Positions 50,501-62,500 of a DNA stretch of 64,000 bases are shown here, one piece after another. Position numbers and translations under genes: made by a program. The notes under the pieces are model-generated. The model made no database searches. It saw only the letters and a program-made list of their open reading frames with translations, and was not told where the DNA came from. How positions within the stretch are numbered: the stretch's first letter is position 1; every line of letters begins with the position of its first letter. The DNA comes from Crossaster papposus (taxonomy: Eukaryota > Echinodermata > Asteroidea > Velatida > Solasteridae): the NCBI GenBank assembly GCA_037893245.1, contig JBAIAA010000533.1, positions 372,001 to 436,000 of the forward strand, written 5' to 3'.

Positions 50501-53500
50501 AGCAAGTGACTGTCGTGGTGCCCAACATGTACGTGCCACCTGACACCACCACACCGTCAGCAGCATCCGTACAACTTATGTCACTTCCAGTTAAGGTGTC
50601 CACATTATCCGTAGCTGAAATTGCTGGTGCCCATGTAACAACAGCAGTCGAAAGTCCCATGTCTGTGCCCATGTTCATGACCGGGTTAGGACATGTAATG
50701 TCAGGGTTTTCGTCATCTGTTGAAGCAGATAAAATGTTAAAAAGTCAATAAACTTGATGCCAACAACAAATCTGCCTTTTCTGTCCACAACATCTCTAAA
50801 TAAATCAGAAACTACTCGGTACCTGTAATTGAGGACAAAGAGCCACTACCCGGGTCTTACCGACAATTTGGATGGTGAACGTGCACATATCATTGTTCGC
50901 AGCAGTATCAGATACAGAGCAAGTGACTGTCGTGGTGCCCAACATGTACGTGCCACCTGACACCACCACACCGTCAGCAGCATCCGTACAACTTATGTCA
51001 CTTCCAGTTAAGGTGTCCACATTATCCGTAGCTGAAATTGCTGGTGCCCATGTAACAACAGCAGTCGAAAGTCCCATGTCTGTGCCCATGTTCATGACCG
51101 GGTTAGGACATGTAATGTCAGGGTTTTCGTCATCTGTTGAGGAAGATAAAATGTTAAAAAGTCAATAAACTTGATGCCAACAACAAATCTGCCTTTTCTG
51201 TCCACAACATCACTAAACAAATCAGAAACTACTCGGTACCTGTAATGGAGGACAAAGAGCCACTACCCGGGTCTTACCGACAATTTGGATGGTGAACGTG
51301 CACATATCATTGTTCGCAGCAGTATCAGATACAGAGCAAGTGACTGTCGTGGTGCCCAACATGTACGTGCCACCTGACACCACCACACCGTCAGCAGCAT
51401 CCGTACAACTTATGTCACTTCCAGTTAAGGTGTCCACATTATCCGTAGCTGAAATTGCTGGTGCCCATGTAACAACAGCAGTCGAAAGTCCCATGTCTGT
51501 GCCCATGTTCATGACCGGGTTAGGACATGTAATGTCAGGGTTTTCGTCATCTGTTGAAGCAGATAAAATGTTAAAAAGTAAATAAACTTGATGCCAACAA
51601 CAAATCTGCCTTTTCTGTCCACAACATCTCTAAATAAATCAGAAACTACTCGGTACCTGTTATTGAGGACAAAGAGCCACTACCCAGGTCTTACCGACAA
51701 TTTGGATGGTGAACGTGCACATATCATTGTTCGCAGCAGTATCAGATACAGAGCAAGTGACTGTCGTGGTGCCCAACATGTACGTGCCACCTGACACCAC
51801 CACACCGTCAGCAGCATCCGTACAACTTATGTCACTTCCAGTTAAGGTGTCCACATTATCCGTAGCTGAAATTGCTGGTGCCCATGTAACAACAGCAGTC
51901 GAAAGTCCCATGTCTGTGCCCATGTTCATGACCGGGTTAGGACATGTAATGTCAGGGTTTTCGTCATCTGTTGAGGCAGATAAAATGTTAAAAAGTCAAC
52001 AAACTTGATGCCAACAACAAATCTGCCTTTTCTGTCCACAACATCTCTAAATAAATCAGAAACTACTCGGTACCTGTAATTGAGGACAAAGAGCCACTAC
52101 CCGGGTCTTACCGACAATTTGGATGGTGAACGTGCACATATCATTGTTCGCAGCAGTATCAGATACAGAGCAAGTGACTGTCGTGGTGCCCAACATGTAC
52201 GTGCCACCTGACACCACCACACCGTCAGCAGCATCCGTACAACTTATGTCACTTCCAGTTAAGGTGTCCACATTATCCGTAGCTGAAATTGCTGGTGCCC
52301 ATGTAACAACAGCAGTCGAAAGTCCCGCGTCTGTGCCCATGTTCATGACCGGGTTAGGACATGTAATGTCAGGGTTTTCGTCATCTGTTGAGGCAGATAA
52401 AATGTTAAAAAGTCAATAAACTTGATGCCAACAACAAATCTGCCTTTTCTGTCCACAACATCTCTAAATAAATCAGAAACTACTCGGTACCTGTAATTGA
52501 GGACAAAGAGCCACTACCCGGGTCTTACCGACAATTTGGATGGTGAACGTGCACATATCATTGTTCGCAGCAGTATCAGATACAGAGCAAGTGACTGTCG
52601 TGGTGCCCAACATGTACGTGCCACCTGACACCACCACACCGTCAGCAGCATCCGTACAACTTATGTCACTTCCAGTTAAGGTGTCCACATTATCCGTAGC
52701 TGAAATTGCTGGTGCCCATGTAACAACAGCAGTCGAAAGTCCCATGTCTGTGCCCATGTTCATGACCGGGTTAGGACATGTAATGTCAGGGTTTTCGTCA
52801 TCTGTTGAAGCAGATAAAATGTTAAAAAGTCAATAAACTTGATGCCAACAACAAATCTGCCTTTTCTGTCCACAACATCTCTAAATAAATCAGAAACTAC
52901 TCGGTACCTGTAATTAAGGACAAAGAGCCACTACCCGGGTCTTACCGACAATTTGGATGGTGAACGTGCACATATCATTGTTCGCAGCAGTATCAGATAC
53001 AGAGCAAGTGACTGTCGTGGTGCCCAACATGTACGTGCCACCTGACACCACCACACCGTCAGCAGCATCCGTACAACTTATGTCACTTCCAGTTAAGGTG
53101 TCCACATTATCCGTAGCTGAAATTGCTGGTGCCCATGTAACAACAGCAGTCGAAAGTCCCATGTCTGTGCCCATGTTCATGACCGGGTTAGGACATGTAA
53201 TGTCAGGGTTTTCGTCATCTGTTGAGGAAGATAAAATGTTAAAAAGTCAATAAACTTGATGCCAACAACAAATCTGCCTTTTCTGTCCACAACATCTCTA
53301 AATAAATCAGAAACTACTCGGTACCTGTAATTGAGGACAAAGAGCCACTACTCGGGTCTTACCGACAATTTGGATGGTGAACGTGCACATATCATTGTTC
53401 GCAGCAGTATCAGATACAGAGCAAGTGACTGTCGTGGTGCCCAACATGTACGTGCCACCTGACACCACCACACCGTCAGCAGCATCCGTACAACTTATGT

Positions 53501-56500
53501 CACTTCCAGTTAAGGTGTCCACATTATCCGTAGCTGAAATTGCTGGTGCCCATGTAACAACAGCAGTCGAAAGTCCCATGTCTGTGCCCATGTTCATGAC
53601 CGGGTTAGGACATGTAATGTCAGGGTTTTCGTCATCTGTTGAGGAAGATAAAATGTTAAAAAGTCAATAAACTTGATGCCAACAACAAATCTGCCTTTTC
53701 TGTCCACAACATCACTAAACAAATCAGAAACTACTCGGTACCTGTAATGGAGGACAAAGAGCCACTACCCGGGTCTTACCGACAATTTGGATGGTGAACG
53801 TGCACATATCATTGTTCGCAGCAGTATCAGATACAGAGCAAGTGACTGTCGTGGTGCCCAACATGTACGTGCCACCTGACACCACCACACCGTCAGCAGC
53901 ATCCGTACAACTTATGTCACTTCCAGTTAAGGTGTCCACATTATCCGTAGCTGAAATTGCTGGTGCCCATGTAACAACAGCAGTCGAAAGTCCCATGTCT
54001 GTGCCCATGTTCATGACCGGGTTAGGACATGTAATGTCAGGGTTTTCGTCATCTGTTGAAGCAGATAAAATGTTAAAAAGTCAATAAACTTGATGCCAAC
54101 AACAAATCTGCCTTTTCTGTCTACAACATCTCTAAATAAATCAGAAACTACTCGGTACCTGTTATTGAGGACAAAGAGCCACTACCCAGGTCTTACCGAC
54201 AATTTGGATGGTGAACGTGCACATATCATTGTTCGCAGCAGTATCAGATACAGAGCAAGTGACTGTCGTGGTGCCCAACATGTACGTGCCACCTGACACC
54301 ACCACACCGTCAGCAGCATCCGTACAACTTATGTCACTTCCAGTTAAGGTGTCCACATTATCCGTAGCTGAAATTGCTGGTGCCCATGTAACAACAGCAG
54401 TCGAAAGTCCCGCGTCTGTGCCCATGTTCATGACCGGGTTAGGACATGTAATGTCAGGGTTTTCGTCATCTGTTGAGGCAGATAAAATGTTAAAAAGTCA
54501 ATAAACTTGATGCCAACAACAAATCTGCCTTTTCTGTCCACAACATCTCTAAATAAATCAGAAACTACTCGGTACCTGTAATTGAGGACAAAGAGCCACT
54601 ACCCGGGTCTTACCGACAATTTGGATGGTGAACGTGCACATATCATTGTTCGCAGCAGTATCAGATACAGAGCAAGTGACTGTCGTGGTGCCCAACATGT
54701 ACGTGCCACCTGACACCACCACACCGTCAGCAGCATCCGTACAACTTATGTCACTTCCAGTTAAGGTGTCCACATTATCCGTAGCTGAAATTGCTGGTGC
54801 CCATGTAACAACAGCAGTCGAAAGTCCCGCGTCTGTGCCCATGTTCATGACCGGGTTAGGACATGTAATGTCAGGGTTTTCGTCATCTGTTGAGGCAGAT
54901 AAAATGTTAAAAAGTCAATAAACTTGATGCCAACAACAAATCTGCCTTTTCTGTCCACAACATCTCTAAATAAATCAGAAACTACTCGGTACCTGTAATT
55001 GAGGACAAAGAGCCACTACCCGGGTCTTACCGACAATTTGGATGGTGAACGTGCACATATCATTGTTCGCAGCAGTATCAGATACAGAGCAAGTGACTGT
55101 CGTGGTGCCCAACATGTACGTGCCACCTGACACCACCACACCGTCAGCAGCATCCGTACAACTTATGTCACTTCCAGTTAAGGTGTCCACATTATCCGTA
55201 GCTGAAATTGCTGGTGCCCATGTAACAACAGCAGTCGAAAGTCCCATGTCTGTGCCCATGTTCATGACCGGGTTAGGACATGTAATGTCAGGGTTTTCGT
55301 CATCTGTTGAAGCAGATAAAATGTTAAAAAGTCAATAAACTTGATGCCAACAACAAATCTGCCTTTTCTGTCTACAACATCTCTAAATAAATCAGAAACT
55401 ACTCGGTACCTGTTATTGAGGACAAAGAGCCACTACCCAGGTCTTACCGACAATTTGGATGGTGAACGTGCACATATCATTGTTCGCAGCAGTATCAGAT
55501 ACAGAGCAAGTGACTGTCGTGGTGCCCAACATGTACGTGCCACCTGACACCACCACACCGTCAGCAGCATCCGTACAACTTATGTCACTTCCAGTTAAGG
55601 TGTCCACATTATCCGTAGCTGAAATTGCTGGTGCCCATGTAACAACAGCAGTCGAAAGTCCCGCGTCTGTGCCCATGTTCATGACCGGGTTAGGACATGT
55701 AATGTCAGGGTTTTCGTCATCTGTTGAGGCAGATAAAATGTTAAAAAGTCAATAAACTTGATGCCAACAACAAATCTGCCTTTTCTGTCCACAACATCTC
55801 TAAATAAATCAGAAACTACTCGGTACCTGTAATTGAGGACAAAGAGCCACTACCCGGGTCTTACCGACAATTTGGATGGTGAACGTGCACATATCATTGT
55901 TCGCAGCAGTATCAGATACAGAGCAAGTGACTGTCGTGGTGCCCAACATGTACGTGCCACCTGACACCACCACACCGTCAGCAGCATCCGTACAACTTAT
56001 GTCACTTCCAGTTAAGGTGTCCACATTATCCGTAGCTGAAATTGCTGGTGCCCATGTAACAACAGCAGTCGAAAGTCCCGCGTCTGTGCCCATGTTCATG
56101 ACCGGGTTAGGACATGTAATGTCAGGGTTTTCGTCATCTGTTGAGGCAGATAAAATGTTAAAAAGTCAATAAACTTGATGCCAACAACAAATCTGCCTTT
56201 TCTGTCCACAACATCTCTAAATAAATCAGAAACTACTCGGTACCTGTAATTGAGGACAAAGAGCCACTACCCGGGTCTTACCGACAATTTGGATGGTGAA
56301 CGTGCACATATCATTGTTCGCAGCAGTATCAGATACAGAGCAAGTGACTGTCGTGGTGCCCAACATGTACGTGCCACCTGACACCACCACACCGTCAGCA
56401 GCATCCGTACAACTTATGTCACTTCCAGTTAAGGTGTCCACATTATCCGTAGCTGAAATTGCTGGTGCCCATGTAACAACAGCAGTCGAAAGTCCCATGT

Positions 56501-59500
56501 CTGTGCCCATGTTCATGACCGGGTTAGGACATGTAATGTCAGGGTTTTCGTCATCTGTTGAAGCAGATAAAATGTTAAAAAGTCAATAAACTTGATGCCA
56601 ACAACAAATCTGCCTTTTCTGTCCACAACATCTCTAAATAAATCAGAAACTACTCGGTACCTGTAATTAAGGACAAAGAGCCACTACCCGGGTCTTACCG
56701 ACAATTTGGATGGTGAACGTGCACATATCATTGTTCGCAGCAGTATCAGATACAGAGCAAGTGACTGTCGTGGTGCCCAACATGTACGTGCCACCTGACA
56801 CCACCACACCGTCAGCAGCATCCGTACAACTTATGTCACTTCCAGTTAAGGTGTCCACATTATCCGTAGCTGAAATTGCTGGTGCCCATGTAACAACAGC
56901 AGTCGAAAGTCCCATGTCTGTGCCCATGTTCATGACCGGGTTAGGACATGTAATGTCAGGGTTTTCGTCATCTGTTGAGGAAGATAAAATGTTAAAAAGT
57001 CAATAAACTTGATGCCAACAACAAATCTGCCTTTTCTGTCCACAACATCTCTAAATAAATCAGAAACTACTCGGTACCTGTAATTGAGGACAAAGAGCCA
57101 CTACTCGGGTCTTACCGACAATTTGGATGGTGAACGTGCACATATCATTGTTCGCAGCAGTATCAGATACAGAGCAAGTGACTGTCGTGGTGCCCAACAT
57201 GTACGTGCCACCTGACACCACCACACCGTCAGCAGCATCCGTACAACTTATGTCACTTCCAGTTAAGGTGTCCACATTATCCGTAGCTGAAATTGCTGGT
57301 GCCCATGTAACAACAGCAGTCGAAAGTCCCGCGTCTGTGCCCATGTTCATGACCGGGTTAGGACATGTAATGTCAGGGTTTTCGTCATCTGTTGAGGCAG
57401 ATAAAATGTTAAAAAGTCAATAAACTTGATGCCAACAACAAATCTGCCTTTTCTGTCCACAACATCTCTAAATAAATCAGAAACTACTCGGTACCTGTAA
57501 TTGAGGACAAAGAGCCACTACCCGGGTCTTACCGACAATTTGGATGGTGAACGTGCACATATCATTGTTCGCAGCAGTATCAGATACAGAGCAAGTGACT
57601 GTCGTGGTGCCCAACATGTACGTGCCACCTGACACCACCACACCGTCAGCAGCATCCGTACAACTTATGTCACTTCCAGTTAAGGTGTCCACATTATCCG
57701 TAGCTGAAATTGCTGGTGCCCATGTAACAACAGCAGTCGAAAGTCCCGCGTCTGTGCCCATGTTCATGACCGGGTTAGGACATGTAATGTCAGGGTTTTC
57801 GTCATCTGTTGAGGCAGATAAAATGTTAAAAAGTCAATAAACTTGATGCCAACAACAAATCTGCCTTTTCTGTCCACAACATCTCTAAATAAATCAGAAA
57901 CTACTCGGTACCTGTAATTGAGGACAAAGAGCCACTACCCGGGTCTTACCGACAATTTGGATGGTGAACGTGCACATATCATTGTTCGCAGCAGTATCAG
58001 ATACAGAGCAAGTGACTGTCGTGGTGCCCAACATGTACGTGCCACCTGACACCACCACACCGTCAGCAGCATCCGTACAACTTATGTCACTTCCAGTTAA
58101 GGTGTCCACATTATCCGTAGCTGAAATTGCTGGTGCCCATGTAACAACAGCAGTCGAAAGTCCCATGTCTGTGCCCATGTTCATGACCGGGTTAGGACAT
58201 GTAATGTCAGGGTTTTCGTCATCTGTTGAGGAAGATAAAATGTTAAAAAGTCAATAAACTTGATGCCAACAACAAATCTGCCTTTTCTGTCCACAACATC
58301 TCTAAATAAATCAGAAACTACTCGGTACCTGTAATTGAGGACAAAGAGCCACTACCCGGGTCTTACCGACAATTTGGATGGTGAACGTGCACATATCATT
58401 GTTCGCAGCAGTATCAGATACAGAGCAAGTGACTGTCGTGGTGCCCAACATGTACGTGCCACCTGACACCACCACACCGTCAGCAGCATCCGTACAACTT
58501 ATGTCACTTCCAGTTAAGGTGTCCACATTATCCGTAGCTGAAATTGCTGGTGCCCATGTAACAACAGCAGTCGAAAGTCCCGCGTCTGTGCCCATGTTCA
58601 TGACCGGGTTAGGACATGTAATGTCAGGGTTTTCGTCATCTGTTGAGGCAGATAAAATGTTAAAAAGTCAATAAACTTGATGCCAACAACAAATCTGCCT
58701 TTTCTGTCCACAACATCTCTAAATAAATCAGAAACTACTCGGTACCTGTAATTGAGGACAAAGAGCCACTACCCGGGTCTTACCGACAATTTGGATGGTG
58801 AACGTGCACATATCATTGTTCGCAGCAGTATCAGATACAGAGCAAGTGACTGTCGTGGTGCCCAACATGTACGTGCCACCTGACACCACCACACCGTCAG
58901 CAGCATCCGTACAACTTATGTCACTTCCAGTTAAGGTGTCCACATTATCCGTAGCTGAAATTGCTGGTGCCCATGTAACAACAGCAGTCGAAAGTCCCAT
59001 GTCTGTGCCCATGTTCATGACCGGGTTAGGACATGTAATGTCAGGGTTTTCGTCATCTGTTGAAGCAGATAAAATGTTAAAAAGTCAATAAACTTGATGC
59101 CAACAACAAATCTGCCTTTTCTGTCCACAACATCTCTAAACAAATCAGAAACTACTGGGTACCTGTAATTGAGGACAAAGAGCCACTACCCGGGTCTTAC
59201 CGACAATTTGGATGGTGAACGTGCACATATCATTGTTCGCAGCAGTATCAGATACAGAGCAAGTGACTGTCGTGGTGCCCAACATGTACGTGCCACCTGA
59301 CACCACCACACCGTCAGCAGCATCCGTACAACTTATGTCACTTCCAGTTAAGGTGTCCACATTATCCGTAGCTGAAATTGCTGGTGCCCATGTAACAACA
59401 GCAGTCGAAAGTCCCATGTCTGTGCCCATGTTCATGACCGGGTTAGGACATGTAATGTCAGGGTTTTCGTCATCTGTTGAAGCAGATAAAATGTTAAAAA

Positions 59501-62500
59501 GTCAATAAACTTGATGCCAACAACTAATCTGCCTTTTCTGTCCACAACATCTCTAAATAAATCAGAAACTACTCGGTACCTGTAATTAAGGACAAAGAGC
59601 CACTACCCGGGTCTTACCGACAATTTGGATGGTGAACGTGCACATATCATTGTTCGCAGCAGTATCAGATACAGAGCAAGTGACTGTCGTGGTGCCCAAC
59701 ATGTACGTGCCACCTGACACCACCACACCGTCAGCAGCATCCGTACAACTTATGTCACTTCCAGTTAAGGTGTCCACATTATCCGTAGCTGAAATTGCTG
59801 GTGCCCATGTAACAACAGCAGTCGAAAGTCCCGCGTCTGTGCCCATGTTCATGACCGGGTTAGGACATGTAATGTCAGGGTTTTCGTCATCTGTTGAGGC
59901 AGATAAAATGTTAAAAAGTCAATAAACTTGATGCCAACAACAAATCTGCCTTTTCTGTCCACAACATCTCTAAATAAATCAGAAACTACTCGGTACCTGT
60001 AATTGAGGACAAAGAGCCACTACCCGGGTCTTACCGACAATTTGGATGGTGAACGTGCACATATCATTGTTCGCAGCAGTATCAGATACAGAGCAAGTGA
60101 CTGTCGTGGTGCCCAACATGTACGTGCCACCTGACACCACCACACCGTCAGCAGCATCCGTACAACTTATGTCACTTCCAGTTAAGGTGTCCACATTATC
60201 CGTAGCTGAAATTGCTGGTGCCCATGTAACAACAGCAGTCGAAAGTCCCATGTCTGTGCCCATGTTCATGACCGGGTTAGGACATGTAATGTCAGGGTTT
60301 TCGTCATCTGTTGAGGAAGATAAAATGTTAAAAAGTCAATAAACTTGATGCCAACAACAAATCTGCCTTTTCTGTCCACAACATCTCTAAATAAATCAGA
60401 AACTACTCGGTACCTGTAATTGAGGACAAAGAGCCACTACCCGGGTCTTACCGACAATTTGGATGGTGAACGTGCACATATCATTGTTCGCAGCAGTATC
60501 AGATACAGAGCAAGTGACTGTCGTGGTGCCCAACATGTACGTGCCACCTGACACCACCACACCGTCAGCAGCATCCGTACAACTTATGTCACTTCCAGTT
60601 AAGGTGTCCACATTATCCGTAGCTGAAATTGCTGGTGCCCATGTAACAACAGCAGTCGAAAGTCCCATGTCTGTGCCCATGTTCATGACCGGGTTAGGAC
60701 ATGTAATGTCAGGGTTTTCGTCATCTGTTGAAGCAGATAAAATGTTAAAAAGTCAATAAACTTGATGCCAACAACAAATCTGCCTTTTCTGTCCACAACA
60801 TCTATAAATAAATCAGAAACTACTCGGTACCTGTTATTGAGGACAAAGAGCCACTACCCGGGTCTTACCGACAATTTGGATGGTGAACGTGCACATATCA
60901 TTGTTCGCAGCAGTATCAGATACAGAGCAAGTGACCGTCGTGGTGCCCAACATGTACGTGCCACCTGACACCACCACACCGTCAGCAGCATCCGTACAAC
61001 TTATGTCACTTCCAGTTAAGGTGTCCACATTATCCGTAGCTGAAATTGCTGGTGCCCATGTAACAACAGCAGTCAAAAGTCCCATGTCTGTGCCCATGTT
61101 CATGACCGGGTTAGGACATGTAATGTCAGGGTTTTCGTCATCTGTTGAAGCAGATAAAATGTTAAAAAGTCAATAAACTTGATGCCAACAACAAATCTGC
61201 CTTTTCTGTCCACATCTCTAAATAAATAAAAAATACTCGGTACCTGTAATTGAGGACAAAGAGCCACTACCCGGGTCTTACCGACAATTTGGATGGTGAA
61301 CGTGCACATACTGTTTGCAGCAGTATCAGATACAGAGCAAGTGACTGTCGTGGTGCCCAACATGTACGTGCCACCTGACACCACCACACCGTCAGCAGCA
61401 TCCGTACAACTTATGTCACTTCCAGTTTGGATGGTGAACGTGCACATATATTATTATTATTATCATTAGCAGTATCAGATACTTTGATTGTCACCAAGTT
61501 TGGTCAATATTAAAATCTGACTTTTTATATGACAGCACTAAACAGTGAACCAAAATATAACATACATGTACCCATTCCGAATTTTGCATCGCTTCGGAGT
61601 CATTACTTTGTTCATGTGAACAACATTTTCAAAAAGTGGGCTATTTCAAAGTGCTCCTATTTGAACTAAAGTACATTTCCTAGGCTGTAACCATAACTCA
61701 ATAACCCTTTGACCTCGTACTTAAAGGTAAGATACACCATTTGCAGATATCGAAAAAATTTACTATCAAATTATTAAGAAATATCTTACTTATTTGAAAG
61801 TAAATAATGATTCTAGGCATCCAGCAAAATGAGGGCCCTAGATATCCCAAAAAATTGAATTGTATAAACCAAAATTCATTCTCGCCGGACGGCGATCGCG
61901 ATAAAAACAAAAACAACATAGGAAAAACTGCCCGACTCTGGTTAAAAACGAATGTCGTTTTTCTTGTGTTTCTCAGCAACCATGATTGTAAAACTTCGGA
62001 CAGGTCAGTTAAACGATATTTACTATGAAATACAACCCCCCAAATCAATCCATTCCTGATAAATCAAAAAATTACCAATGGCGTATACTACCTTTAAATT
62101 TGCGACTAATAAACATACATGTTGTACCTTGGCAATTTCTAGTTTTTGAGTTAATCCATGAATCTATTTTGTGACACTGGTGGAGAATTATTACCTGTAA
62201 AATGTGTCCTGTGAAGACCTATACTCATATCAGGTCCCTTGTCTCTATTGTGTTTATGTCTCCATGTGTAGTAAATATAGGCAAACCCACACAAAAATAG
62301 GTTTCCCCTTCCCACCGCGGACATCCTGTTGTTCCTCTTTCGTCTTGGAAGACCTTCCATATTTTTGGTACACAACCCCGATAACCGACATACATATATG
62401 CTAGGAATCTGGAAGCGCCGACGATATTGTTTTTTATTCTCCCATTTTTTGTCCACGATTTGAACTCTCACAGTTTGAACACTGCACACACCCACACACA

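Noticed and set aside
39185..61141. Regularly spaced repeats as a CRISPR or other prokaryotic array
   Set aside because: Repeat units are 417 bp with no unique spacers, and they are spliced HYR exons in a eukaryotic gene.
39100..61180. Repeated plus-strand open frames of about 98 codons opposite every HYR exon
   Set aside because: They are antisense shadows of the conserved exon. They have no HYR-like or other domain, and the minus strand carries splice sites and domain motifs in every unit.
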